From: an uncultured Clostridium sp.
Lineage (GTDB): Bacteria > Bacillota > Clostridia > Lachnospirales > Lachnospiraceae
Assembly: GCA_900549235.1 (NCBI GenBank)
Contig: URNT01000007.1
Span: forward strand, 38,246-102,245
Reading direction: 5' to 3'
Length of the DNA: 64,000 nucleotides
This document shows, piece by piece, positions 18,404 through 26,743 of the stretch (position 1 is its first letter; the number at the start of each line of letters is the position of its first letter). The position numbers were made by a program, and so were the translations under genes. The notes under the pieces are model-generated. The model did not search any database and was not told the DNA's origin. It worked only from the letters and a program-made list of their open reading frames with translations.

Positions 18404-19201
18404 TTATTTATGCTCCGTCTTCTTTATAGAGCGGAAGTTTACGATTATAAGAAGGATCAGCACTGTCAGGAATATCAGGGTGGACAGCGCGTACATAGAG
18501 GGCCGGATTCCACGTCGGACCTCGCTGTAGATCAGGGTGGACAGGGTATTGACACCTGCTCCCTTTGTAAAGTGGGTGATGATAAAATCATCCAGAGACA
18601 TAGTAAATGCCAGTAAAAAGCCCGAAAGTACGCCTGGCATAATATCCGGAAACACCACCTTGAAAAAAGCCAGCACAGGGGAGGCACCCAGATCCAGAGC
18701 TGCCTCATAGGTGTATTTGTCCGTCTGCTTAAGCTTTGGCATGACGCTCAGTATCACATAGGGTATATTAAAGGTGATATGTGAAATGAGCACCGTCTGA
18801 AAGCCAAGTGAGATGCCAAAGGCGACAAAGGCCAGCATCAGGGAAATACCGGTTACAATATCCGCGTTCAGCATGGGTATATTCGTGATTCCCATGATAA
18901 CGGTTTTCGGCACCGGCTTCATGGACTGGATGGCGATGGCCGCCGCTGTGCCGATGATGGTAGCCGCGAGGGCAGATACAAAGGCAATCAGCAGGGTAGT
19001 GGACAGGGCGCTCATGATCGACCGGCTGTCAAACATCTGTACATACCAGTCCAGGGTAAAGCCGCCCCACTGGGTCCTGGATTTGGACTGGTTAAAGGAA
19101 AGGACCATCATGGTAAGGATGGGGGCGTACAGGAATATAAGTATCAGCACCATATAAAAGTCTGAAAGGATCTTACGTAATATATTTGTGCTTTTTGTCA
19201 T
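18404..19201 (-). CDS. potC: Polyamine ABC transporter permease PotC
   Basis: 265 residues with about six membrane helices and the inner-membrane-component EAA loop (YEAALDLGASPVLAFFKVVFPD). DDFIITHFTKG is a typical PotC segment (SLDDFVITFF in relatives). It forms the membrane channel with PotB. Its ATG overlaps the potB stop by one base (TGATG), which indicates translational coupling. Confidence 0.92.
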   Translation of the reverse strand: MTKSTNILRKILSDFYMVLILIFLYAPILTMMVLSFNQSKSRTQWGGFTLDWYVQMFDSRSIMSALSTTLLIAFVSALAATIIGTAAAIAIQSMKPVPKTVIMGITNIPMLNADIVTGISLMLAFVAFGISLGFQTVLISHITFNIPYVILSVMPKLKQTDKYTYEAALDLGASPVLAFFKVVFPDIMPGVLSGFLLAFTMSLDDFIITHFTKGAGVNTLSTLIYSEVRRGIRPSMYALSTLIFLTVLILLIIVNFRSIKKTEHK

Positions 19202-20040
19202 CAGAATGCCGTCCCCTCTCCGTTTTTATCGTATTTGGCGATCATGGCCATGCTGATGAGGATAAATACCATCAGCACCAGGGAAAGACCGCTTCCCAGA
19301 TGGCGGTTGTTGCCGCGGGTGAACTCCTGCTCGATCACATTGCCGATCAGAAGGATCTTGCTGCCTCCTAAAAGGTCTGAGATGACGAAGGTGGTAAGGG
19401 AGGGTACAAACACCATGGTGACGCCGCTTATGATTCCCGGTATGCTTAGAGGAAACCATACCTGTACAAAGCGCTGGAAGCTGTTGGCCCCCAGATCCTT
19501 TGCCGCGTTAATCACATTGTCATCGATCTTTGCCAGGACATTGTAGATAGGAAGCACCATAAAGGGCAGGAAATTGTATACCATACCTAAAACAATGGCT
19601 CCCGGCGTGTTGATCAGGGACTGGGTGGGCAGGTGCAGGGCGGAGAGAATGCCGTTGATCACGCCGTTTTTCTCCAGCAGGGTCTGCCAGGCCAGTGTCC
19701 TTAAAAGGAAGTTCATCCACATGGGCAGGATAAAGATAAATACAATAAAGCCGCTTGCCGCCTGTCCCCGGCCTCTTAAGATCATAGCCAGGGGATAGGC
19801 AAGTCCCAGACAGACCAGCGTGCTTAAAAGGGATAGTCCGAGGGACAGCCAAAGCGCCTTCGCGAGGTCCGCGTCGGCAATGGAAAGTACATTTGCCAGG
19901 GTAAATGCTCCTGTCTTATCCGTCAGGCCGTACCAGAGGATCATAGCCAGAGGGATCAGTATAAAGCCTGTCATCCATATAAGATAGGGCCCTGACATCA
20001 GGGAGCGCCCGATGGCGGCGCCTTTTTTCTCGCTATTCAT
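19201..20040 (-). CDS. potB: Polyamine ABC transporter permease PotB
   Basis: 279 residues from the Met at 20040, chosen over the Met at 20061 because GGGAG lies just before it; the overlap with potA is then 8 bases instead of 29. About six membrane helices and the EAA loop (NAAKDLGANSFQRFVQVWFP) are present. It pairs with PotC in the polyamine importer. The upstream start would add seven residues (MRRLWES) and cannot be excluded. Confidence 0.9.
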   Translation of the reverse strand: MNSEKKGAAIGRSLMSGPYLIWMTGFILIPLAMILWYGLTDKTGAFTLANVLSIADADLAKALWLSLGLSLLSTLVCLGLAYPLAMILRGRGQAASGFIVFIFILPMWMNFLLRTLAWQTLLEKNGVINGILSALHLPTQSLINTPGAIVLGMVYNFLPFMVLPIYNVLAKIDDNVINAAKDLGANSFQRFVQVWFPLSIPGIISGVTMVFVPSLTTFVISDLLGGSKILLIGNVIEQEFTRGNNRHLGSGLSLVLMVFILISMAMIAKYDKNGEGTAF

Positions 20041-21109
20041 TGACTCCCATAGCCTCCTCATCCTCAGACGCAGGCTTGTTCATGATCTGGATGTCAAAGG
20101 GATCCACATGGATGCCCACCTGCTGGCCAACGGGGAACATATCGGTGGAGTGAACCAGCCACTCAAAGCCGTCGGGTGTGGTTACTTCCATCTCGTAGTG
20201 GACGCCCTTGAAGATCAGATGGGTCACAATGCCGGTGAGAGTGCCTGCCTCAGGTGCTACCAGGTCGATGTCTTCTGGTCGGATCACTACGTCCACCGGC
20301 TTATTGGTGCCGAAGCCCCGGTCTACACAAGCGAATTTCGCGCCGAAGATCTCAACCAGCTCGTCCCGGAGCATAATCCCCGGAACAATGTTGCTTTCGC
20401 CGATAAAATCAGCCACGAAGGCATTTTCCGGCTCGTTGTAGATCTGCTCGGGAGAGCCCATCTGCTGGATGTAGCCCTGGTTCATGACCACAATGGTATC
20501 AGACATGGTAAGGGCCTCCTCCTGGTCATGGGTGACATAGATGAAGGTGATGCCGAGTTCATTTTTCAGACGGATCAGCTCGTACTGCATATCTTGGCGC
20601 AGCTTCAGATCCAGAGCGCCCAGAGGTTCATCCAGAAGCAGAACCCGAGGTTCGTTGACAATGGCTCTGGCAATGGCGATCCGCTGCTGCTGGCCTCCGG
20701 AAAGGGAGGTTACATCCCTTTTTTCGTAGCCGGATAAATTTACCAGCTTAAGGGCGTATTTGATTTTGTCATCAATATAGGACTTTGGTTTATGCTTGAT
20801 CTTAAGGCCGAAGGCAATATTTTCCGCAATATTCATATGAGGGAACAGGGCGTACTTCTGGAATACAGTGTTGAGCTGGCGCTTATTGGGCGGGAGCCCT
20901 ACGATGTCCTGTCCGTCGAAGATCACCCGGCCCGTATCCGGAGAGGTAAATCCTCCGATGATACGCAGGGTGGTGGTTTTGCCGCAGCCGCTGGGGCCCA
21001 AAAGTGTGACGAAGCTGTTTTCTCTGATGGAAAGGTTCAGATCATCCAGAACCAGTTCGCCGTCAAAGCTTTTGGAAATATGCTGCAGATCAATAAGAGG
21101 CTGGCTCAT
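20033..21109 (-). CDS. potA: Polyamine ABC transporter ATPase PotA
   Basis: 358 residues. Walker A is GPSGCGKTT, the signature SLSGGQQQRIAIARA, Walker B VLLLDEPLGALD and the switch His VTHDQEEALT. The C-terminal ~120 residues form the TOBE regulatory domain (VVIRPEDIDLV). It powers import by PotBC. An AAGGAG site precedes the ATG. It follows the XRE-cupin regulator by 34 bases, in the usual regulator-potABCD order. Confidence 0.95.
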   Translation of the reverse strand: MSQPLIDLQHISKSFDGELVLDDLNLSIRENSFVTLLGPSGCGKTTTLRIIGGFTSPDTGRVIFDGQDIVGLPPNKRQLNTVFQKYALFPHMNIAENIAFGLKIKHKPKSYIDDKIKYALKLVNLSGYEKRDVTSLSGGQQQRIAIARAIVNEPRVLLLDEPLGALDLKLRQDMQYELIRLKNELGITFIYVTHDQEEALTMSDTIVVMNQGYIQQMGSPEQIYNEPENAFVADFIGESNIVPGIMLRDELVEIFGAKFACVDRGFGTNKPVDVVIRPEDIDLVAPEAGTLTGIVTHLIFKGVHYEMEVTTPDGFEWLVHSTDMFPVGQQVGIHVDPFDIQIMNKPASEDEEAMGVNE

Positions 21110-21143
21110 GACGTTACATTCTCCTTTGTGATTACGATTTTCA

Positions 21144-21677
21144 TTAAAAGCTTGGGGGTGAACTCACCCACAGGATGGAAGCGCCGCCTTTGCTGGTAAG
21201 GTAATGCTCCTTGTCCGAGGTGAAATAAAAGGTTTCTCCCCGGCGGGCCTTGTAGGTTCTGGCGCCCAGATGGACAGACACGCTTCCCTGGAGCACATAG
21301 CCGAATTCCTCGCCCTCGTGAGGCGTATCAGGATAGGTGGAGCCGCCTGCTTTTAAAGTAAGGAGGATGGGTTCCATGGCATTCTTCTGGGCGTTGGGGA
21401 CGATCCAGCGGATCTCATTATTCAATTCTTCGTCAATCTTCTCAAAATAATCCTGTTTTCCGAATACGATCTGTTCCTCCGGCGCTTCGTTGAAAAATTC
21501 GCCGATGGTGGTGCCCAGGCACTGAAGGATGTCGATCAGGGTGGCAATAGACGGCGAGGTCAGATCACGTTCCAGCTGGGAGATAAAGCCCTTGGAAAGC
21601 TCTGCCCGGTCTGCCAGCTCCTCCTGGGTCAGTCCCTTGAGAATCCTCAGCTCCTTCAGTTTACTTCCGATGTCCAT
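21144..21677 (-). CDS. XRE-family regulator with C-terminal cupin domain
   Basis: 177 residues. The N-terminal helix-turn-helix (LKELRILKGLTQEELADRAE, then LSKGFISQLERD) is followed by a cupin barrel (about residues 100-175, PDTPHEGEEFGYVLQGSVSV). This PuuR-like architecture is common for polyamine or small-molecule sensing, with the cupin as ligand site. It heads the potABCD operon and probably controls it. AGGAGGTTTTTC precedes the ATG. Two direct repeats upstream may be its operators. Confidence 0.92.
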   Translation of the reverse strand: MDIGSKLKELRILKGLTQEELADRAELSKGFISQLERDLTSPSIATLIDILQCLGTTIGEFFNEAPEEQIVFGKQDYFEKIDEELNNEIRWIVPNAQKNAMEPILLTLKAGGSTYPDTPHEGEEFGYVLQGSVSVHLGARTYKARRGETFYFTSDKEHYLTSKGGASILWVSSPPSF

Positions 21678-21696
21678 GAAAAACCTCCTGTATGAA

Positions 21697-21759
21697 CAAA
21701 AAGTTTAGAAATACTAACTGACTGTAAAAATAAGCAAAAAGTTTACAAATAATAAACAG
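21697..21759. promoter_or_regulatory. Paired direct repeats, likely XRE-cupin operators
   Basis: CAAAAAGTTTAGAAATACT.. (21697-21720) and CAAAAAGTTTACAAATAAT.. (21735-21759) are two copies of one ~24-bp element, 38 bases apart. Each is an imperfect palindrome; the second reads GTTTA-N7-TAAAC. A partial third copy (GTTAACAAACAGTAAAA) starts near 21831. They lie just upstream of the regulator gene, where an autoregulatory operator is expected. Confidence 0.6.
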
Positions 21760-21916
21760 CCGCGATACTCATTATACTCTGAATAGAAATGATGTCAATA
21801 CCTTTAAACATTCTTTTTCTTAAAAGTGATAGTTAACAAACAGTAAAAATTATGGTATGATTATTTTGATTGAAAAAAGGTATCAAACTGACTTGAAACG
21901 GGAGGTATTGACAGGC

Positions 21917-22972
21917 ATGAAAGGCAAATATATGGCATATGTAGGATCCTACTCCTACACAGGAAAGGCGAAGGGGATCACAGTATTTGATGTAGATGTG
22001 GAAAAGGGGATCTTTAAGGAGCGCTGCGAGATGGAGGTGGATAATTCTTCCTATATTATTGCTTCCAGCGACGGCAAAACCCTGTATTCCATCGCGGATG
22101 AGGGCATCGTATCCTTCCGTATCCTGGAAAACGGCAGCCTTGCCCGTCTCAACAGCGCACCCATCCGAGGGATGAGGGGTTGTCATCTGTGCACTGATCA
22201 GGAGGACAAGTATGTGTTCGTCTCCGGCTACCATGACGGTAAGTCCACCGTCCTTAAGCTGAATCAGGACGGCTCTGTGGGCCATATCGTAGACGGCGTA
22301 TTCGACAAGGGCTACGGCAGCGTGGCAGAGCGCAACTTCCGCCCCCATGTGACATGCACCAGAAGGACACCGGACGGCAAATATGTCCTTTCCGTAGATA
22401 ACGGCATCGACCAGGTAAAGATCTACCGCTTCAATGAAAAGGATCAGAAGCTGTTTCAGGTAGACGCCCTGCGCTGTGATCTGGAGTCCGCTCCCAGACA
22501 TTTCCGCTTCAGCAAGGACGGACGCTTTATGTACCTGATGTACGAGCTGAAAAATGTGATCGATGTATATACCTATGAAACCGGTGACCGGGCCCCTGTG
22601 ATCGAGAAAATCCAGACCATCTCCACCACCTCCACCAGGAATCCGGGCAATCTGACCGCTGCCTGCGCCATGAGGCTTTCCTGGGATCAAAAATATATCT
22701 ACTGTACCAATGCGGGCGAGAACACCGTCAGCATCTACAGACGGGATGAGGAGACAGGCCTTCTGACCATGCTCTGCTGCCTGCCGATCAGCGGCGAATA
22801 TCCGAAGGATGTAGCCATTTTCCCGGACTCCAGGCACATTGCCTCTATTAACCATGACAGCGGCACCATTACCTTCTTCAATGTGGATTATGAGAAGGGC
22901 CTTCTGGTGATGAGCGGACGCAGCATTCCGGTGAATGAGCCCAACTGCTGCGCTATTGTAAAGATCGGATAA
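21917..22972 (+). CDS. Lactonase-family seven-bladed beta-propeller protein
   Basis: 351 residues. The sequence resembles the 6-phosphogluconolactonase/YbhE-type family: YVGSYSYTGKAKGITVFDVD at the start, HPT-like repeats, RNFRPHVTCTRRTPDGKYVL and SGEYPKDVAIFPDSRHIASI. Such proteins hydrolyse sugar lactones in some bacteria, but many are uncharacterised. The Met at 21917 is chosen because homology starts there and GGGAGG lies upstream; the frame extends back to 21857. aroC follows 18 bases later on the same strand, with no evident functional link. Confidence 0.8.
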   Translation: MKGKYMAYVGSYSYTGKAKGITVFDVDVEKGIFKERCEMEVDNSSYIIASSDGKTLYSIADEGIVSFRILENGSLARLNSAPIRGMRGCHLCTDQEDKYVFVSGYHDGKSTVLKLNQDGSVGHIVDGVFDKGYGSVAERNFRPHVTCTRRTPDGKYVLSVDNGIDQVKIYRFNEKDQKLFQVDALRCDLESAPRHFRFSKDGRFMYLMYELKNVIDVYTYETGDRAPVIEKIQTISTTSTRNPGNLTAACAMRLSWDQKYIYCTNAGENTVSIYRRDEETGLLTMLCCLPISGEYPKDVAIFPDSRHIASINHDSGTITFFNVDYEKGLLVMSGRSIPVNEPNCCAIVKIG

Positions 22973-22990
22973 GGCAGGAAGGGAAATCAT

Positions 22991-24097
22991 ATGTCAGGTT
23001 CAGTTTCAGGAACAATTTTTAAGATTATGACTTGGGGGGAATCCCACGGAAAAGGGGTCGGTGTGGTAGTGGACGGCTGCCCCGCCGGCCTTCCCCTTTG
23101 TGAGGAGGACATCCAGGCTTACCTCAACAGGAGAAAGCCGGGACAAAGCAGATTCACCACCGCCCGCAGCGAGGGGGATCAGGTGGAGATCCTGTCCGGC
23201 GTATTTGAGGGAAGGACTACAGGCACGCCCATTGCCCTTGAAGTGCGCAACACAGACCAGCGTTCCCATGATTACAGCAATATTATGGATCTGTACCGTC
23301 CGGGACACGCGGACTATACCTTTGATGAAAAATACGGCTTTCGGGATTACAGAGGCGGCGGGCGCTCCTCCGGCCGGGAGACCATCGCCAGGGTGGCGGC
23401 AGGGGCTATTGCCTTGAAGCTCCTTGAAAGCCTGGGGATCCAGGTGAGAGCCTATACAAAATCCATCGGCCCGGTGGCTGTGGCTCCGGAGCGCTTTGAT
23501 ATTGAAAAGATGTGGGAAAACCGCCTGTATATGCCTGATGCAAAGGCGGCAGCAGAGGCAGAGCAGTATCTGGAAGGGCTGATGGAGCAGAAGGATTCCT
23601 GCGGCGGCGTGGTGGAATGTGTGATCACAGGACTGCCGGCAGGAGTAGGAGAACCGGTATTTGACAAGCTGGACGCCCGCCTTGCAAAAGATATGCTTTC
23701 CATCGGTGCGGTGAAGGGCTTTGAAATCGGCGAGGGCTTCGGCGCCGCCCTTCTGTCCGGCTCTGAAAACAACGACGCCTTCGCCCTCACAGAGGACGGT
23801 CATGTAACAAAAAAGACCAACCACTCCGGCGGCGTGCTGGGCGGTATGAGCGACGGAAGCCCGGTGGTGTTCCGGGCGGCCTTTAAGCCTACCCCTTCCA
23901 TTGCGAGAGAGCAGGAGACAGTTACCAGAGACGGGAAAGAAACCCGGATCCAGATCAAAGGCCGCCACGACCCGATTATTGTACCCAGGGCTGTAGTGGT
24001 AGTAGAAGCCATGGCGGCGCTGACGGCGGCGGATCTGCTGCTGATGTCTATGAGCGCCAGATTGGACCGGGTGAGGGAGTTTTTTGGGAGGAAATAG
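22991..24097 (+). CDS. aroC: Chorismate synthase
   Basis: 368 residues. It converts EPSP to chorismate using reduced FMN, the last common step of aromatic biosynthesis. Signature stretches: TWGESHGKGVGVVVDGCPAG at the N-terminus, RPGHADYTFDEKYGFRDYRG and GGRSSGRETIARVAAGA, and GGVLGGMSDGSPVVFRAAFK near the C-terminus. Length and motifs are normal. AGGAAGGGAAATCAT precedes the ATG. No other shikimate gene is in the window; a strong terminator follows. Confidence 0.96.
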   Translation: MSGSVSGTIFKIMTWGESHGKGVGVVVDGCPAGLPLCEEDIQAYLNRRKPGQSRFTTARSEGDQVEILSGVFEGRTTGTPIALEVRNTDQRSHDYSNIMDLYRPGHADYTFDEKYGFRDYRGGGRSSGRETIARVAAGAIALKLLESLGIQVRAYTKSIGPVAVAPERFDIEKMWENRLYMPDAKAAAEAEQYLEGLMEQKDSCGGVVECVITGLPAGVGEPVFDKLDARLAKDMLSIGAVKGFEIGEGFGAALLSGSENNDAFALTEDGHVTKKTNHSGGVLGGMSDGSPVVFRAAFKPTPSIAREQETVTRDGKETRIQIKGRHDPIIVPRAVVVVEAMAALTAADLLLMSMSARLDRVREFFGRK

Positions 24098-24111
24098 ATA
24101 AAAGGAAATAG

Positions 24112-24154
24112 AAAGGAGGGTCTGTTTAAAGCCTGAACAGACCCTCCTTTTTTA
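24112..24154 (+). terminator. Rho-independent terminator after aroC
   Basis: Perfect 15-bp stem AAAGGAGGGTCTGTT / AACAGACCCTCCTTT, 9-base loop, followed by TTTTTTA. It may also act on the convergent gene from the right. Confidence 0.85.
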
Positions 24155-24159
24155 TATCC

Positions 24160-24798
24160 TTAAGCTAAAACATTCTTTAAATACTCCGCAATCTCCGGAA
24201 CCTGGCAGTTAGCAAAGAAATACTCCTGGAATTTCTCGCCGCTGATGGCAGTCTTTAAGAAATCCTGATCGATCTCCCTTAAGATGGTCATCATATCTTT
24301 GTGGGTAATCTCTTTTACGCTGTCTAAGATCTTCTTGTTTCTCTGCTCCGGCACAACTCTGTCCTTTGGATAGCCGCCGCCGCTTTCACAGCCGAAGAGC
24401 TTTTCAAAGATGTACTGCAGCCGCAGCTCTGCGCCCCAGCCGAAGCCCTTTGCAAATGGCAGGGCGATGGCGTTGCCGTCGTTGATCTGGGCAAACATAT
24501 AAGCGTCCTCTGCGTCTACCACATGTCCGCACAGTACGCCGGGGAAGGAATTGCAGGCCAGCATGGCGCCCTCGCCGGTGCCGCAGCCGGTTACAACATA
24601 ATCAGCAGCTTTGGAATTTAACAGGATAGCGGATAACAGTCCGCACATAACATAAGTAAGCTGAGTCTCATCCTCAGGGGTATACATACCATAGTTGTAT
24701 ACTGTATGCCCCATGGGTTCTACGATCTTCTTCAGATTCTCGCAGATCATCTCATTCTTGCCAGCCTGGCTGTTTTCATTGATTAATGCGATTTTCAT
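24160..24798 (-). CDS. RpiB/LacA/LacB-family sugar-phosphate isomerase, long form
   Basis: 212 residues from the Met at 24798, which has AAGGAG 11 bases upstream; the open frame continues to 24855 but without homology. MKIALINENSQAGKNEMI and VVTGCGTGEGAMLACNSFPG, with the active-site Cys in GCGTGEG, place it in the RpiB/LacAB superfamily. It is ~65 residues longer than RpiB, with a C-terminal extension (about 150-212). Substrate is uncertain; ribose-5-P, galactose-6-P or another sugar phosphate are options. It is divergent from a canonical rpiB 192 bases away. Confidence 0.85.
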   Translation of the reverse strand: MKIALINENSQAGKNEMICENLKKIVEPMGHTVYNYGMYTPEDETQLTYVMCGLLSAILLNSKAADYVVTGCGTGEGAMLACNSFPGVLCGHVVDAEDAYMFAQINDGNAIALPFAKGFGWGAELRLQYIFEKLFGCESGGGYPKDRVVPEQRNKKILDSVKEITHKDMMTILREIDQDFLKTAISGEKFQEYFFANCQVPEIAEYLKNVLA

Positions 24799-24924
24799 GG
24801 TAATAGGTCTCCTTGTGTTGATTGTGTTTGGTGGAACGGGAGTTCCTGAGAACATTATACTTGGAGATGGGTGGATTGTCCAGATGGGATGGGGGAGGAC
24901 GGCAATATTTCATCCTGTTAGGGC

Positions 24925-24953
24925 TTGTCTCCAACCCTTTCTATGTTTATAAT
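24925..24953 (+). promoter_or_regulatory. Candidate rpiB promoter
   Basis: TTGTCT (24925-24930), 17-bp spacer, TATAAT (24948-24953), 37 bases before the rpiB ATG. Confidence 0.6.
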
Positions 24954-24990
24954 ATACATACGAAAACCAAACAAGCAAGGAGATACAGCT

Positions 24991-25431
24991 ATGAAGATTG
25001 CAATGGGCAATGACCACACTGCTATTGAACTGAAAAATATTATCAGAGAATTTGTAGAGAGCAAGGGACATGAGGTGATGGACCTGGGGACTAATGAGAC
25101 AGGAAGCTGCGATTACCCCGTATACGGTGAGAAGGTAGGCCGGGCAGTAGCTTCCGGCGAGGCGGATCTTGGTATCGTGATCTGCGGTACGGGCCTTGGC
25201 ATCTCCCTGGCGGCCAATAAGGTAAAGGGCATCCGCGCCTGCGTGTGCAGCGAGCCCTATACCGCAAAGCTGTCCCGTATGCACAACAATTCCAATGTGC
25301 TGGCCTTCGGCGCAAGGGTAATCGGAAGCGAGATGGCGAAGATGATCACAGAAGCCTGGCTGGACGCTGAGTTTGAGGGCGGCCGCCATGAGCGCAGGGT
25401 GAATATGATTATGGAGATTGAGAACCGGTAG
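24991..25431 (+). CDS. rpiB: Ribose-5-phosphate isomerase B
   Basis: 146 residues, usual size. It interconverts ribose-5-P and ribulose-5-P in the non-oxidative pentose phosphate pathway. MKIAMGNDHTAIELKNII, GSCDYPVYGEKVG and IVICGTGLGISLAANKVKGI with the catalytic Cys, then HNNSNVLAFGARVIG are family hallmarks. The Met at 24991 follows AAGGAGATACAGCT; the frame is open to 24925 but that part overlaps the promoter. It diverges from the longer isomerase gene. Confidence 0.95.
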   Translation: MKIAMGNDHTAIELKNIIREFVESKGHEVMDLGTNETGSCDYPVYGEKVGRAVASGEADLGIVICGTGLGISLAANKVKGIRACVCSEPYTAKLSRMHNNSNVLAFGARVIGSEMAKMITEAWLDAEFEGGRHERRVNMIMEIENR

Positions 25432-25464
25432 AGTGGATACGGGTGGTGAGGCTCTTCTTATTAG

Positions 25465-25492
25465 AAAAAGCGATGGATTTCCATCGTTTTTT
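25465..25492 (+). terminator. Rho-independent terminator after rpiB
   Basis: CGATGGA-TT-TCCATCG stem with A residues before and TTTTTT after. Confidence 0.75.
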
Positions 25493-25525
25493 CTGTTTTT
25501 ACAGATAGTTGTCCTCATATGATGA

Positions 25526-26002
25526 TTAGTGATTAAAATATTTTAGCATTTGGACTAGTGTGTTGTCCGTATCGTCGAGATCGTCCGCTTGGCGAATATG
25601 GGTATCAAATTGAAAAAAACCTGCTGCGGAATAGAAATCAAACAATTTAGGCTGATTGCTGCATTCTATATATATGGTTTTTCCGCAGATGAGGTGTTCG
25701 ATCTCCATGACTCTTTCTAAGGCCATTTCCAATAAATCAGTTCCGTCCATAAAAAAGGGAAGAGCAGGATTGAAATTTTTTCCCAGTTGTGCAATGAGAG
25801 GCATGGGTATCATAAAACGCTGAGAAGCCACATCATACTGTGAGAATTTTCCTATCTTTTTCTGCATAGTCTTGCTGAGAGAAGAGTCATTTACACAGAC
25901 AAACTTATTAGCCAGGGTATAATAACCTATGAAGTGCTGCTGTTGATTATATTCAGCAAAAATCAAATAGCTGACAGCGATTCTCTGTCTGGCAAAGGGA
26001 AT
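25526..26002 (-). pseudogene. 5'-truncated GNAT acetyltransferase remnant
   Basis: The minus-strand frame reads IPFARQRIAVSYLIFAEYN and HFIGYYTLANKFVCV, then KLFDFYSAAGFFQFD, matching GNAT proteins of the kind found in Lachnospiraceae genomes. A formal TTG start exists at 25966, but recognisable family sequence (ARQRIAVSYLIF) continues upstream of it until a TAG at 26003-26005. The expected first ~30-40 residues are absent in this frame; a neighbouring frame reads SDLPEV just upstream, so a frameshift is possible. No good ribosome site is seen. A short functional protein is unlikely. Confidence 0.6.
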
Positions 26003-26046
26003 CTATATCTTTATACCTCTGGTAAATCAGAAAAAGCAGTCAAACG

Positions 26047-26074
26047 AAAAAAAGCGGACGCCCGAAACGTCCGC
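26047..26074 (-). terminator. Rho-independent terminator after rubrerythrin
   Basis: Minus strand: GCGGACG-TTTCGGG-CGTCCGC followed by seven T residues. Confidence 0.8.
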
Positions 26075-26117
26075 CTGGTGATTGTCACCTTATTCAGCAA
26101 ATCCTGCTTTCATAAAA

Positions 26118-26657
26118 CTAATAATTCACCGTCATTCTCTCAAAATAAGCCTTCGGATGAGCGCAGGTCGGGCAGACCTCAGGTGCTTCCTCACCCTCAT
26201 GCACATAACCGCAGTTGCGGCACTTCCAGCCAAGAGGTGCGTCACCCTTAAAGGTATTGCCTTCCTTCAGATGAGCCAGAAGCTGAAGGTAGCGTCTCTC
26301 GTGAGCGGCCTCTACCTTTGCTACCATCTCGAATTTAACGGCCAGCTCCTCAAAGCCTTCTTCTCTGGCTTCTTTTGCCATGCGGGCATACATATTTGTC
26401 CACTCGTCGTTTTCGCCTGCTGCGGCGTCAGCCAGATTTTCCTCTGGCGTGCCGATTCCGTGAAGCTCCTTAAACCACATCTTTGCGTGCTCCTTCTCCT
26501 GATCGGCTGTCTCCAGATACAGAGCGGCCATCTGCTCATAGCCTGCCTTCTTTGCGGCGGAAGCGTAGTAGGTGTACTTGTTTCTTGCCTGGGATTCCCC
26601 GGAAAATGCTTCTCTTAAGTTCTGCTCTGTTTTTGTACCTGCGTATTTGGATGCCAT
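26118..26657 (-). CDS. rbr: Rubrerythrin
   Basis: 179 residues. A diiron four-helix bundle (ESQARNKYTYYASAAKKAGYE, EKEHAKMWFKEL, KVEAAHERRY) is followed by a C-terminal rubredoxin-like domain (WKCRNCGYVHEGEEAPEVCP, then TCAHPKAYF). It reduces hydrogen peroxide in anaerobes. The Met at 26657 is preferred (GGGAG five bases upstream, family N-terminus) over the frame start at 26678. Its neighbour is a reverse-type rubrerythrin and then perR. Confidence 0.95.
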   Translation of the reverse strand: MASKYAGTKTEQNLREAFSGESQARNKYTYYASAAKKAGYEQMAALYLETADQEKEHAKMWFKELHGIGTPEENLADAAAGENDEWTNMYARMAKEAREEGFEELAVKFEMVAKVEAAHERRYLQLLAHLKEGNTFKGDAPLGWKCRNCGYVHEGEEAPEVCPTCAHPKAYFERMTVNY

Positions 26658-26698
26658 ATTTTCTCCCTCAACTTTCATTATATAGGCCCGTTGTACTG

Positions 26699-26730
26699 TA
26701 AAAAAGGCGCCGGCTGAATGCTGGCGCCTG
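26699..26730 (-). terminator. Rho-independent terminator between the two rubrerythrin genes
   Basis: Minus strand: AGGCGCCAGC / GCCGGCGCCT stem with one mismatch, followed by TTTTTT. It indicates that reverse rubrerythrin and rubrerythrin are mainly separate transcripts. Confidence 0.75.
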
Positions 26731-26743
26731 TGTGTTTATGAAA

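Noticed and set aside
21833..22990. 385-residue minus-strand frame opposite the lactonase-like gene
   Set aside because: Its composition is that of an antisense shadow and the plus-strand frame has clear family motifs.
23006..23968. 320-residue minus-strand frame inside aroC
   Set aside because: Antisense of an intact chorismate synthase; no independent evidence.
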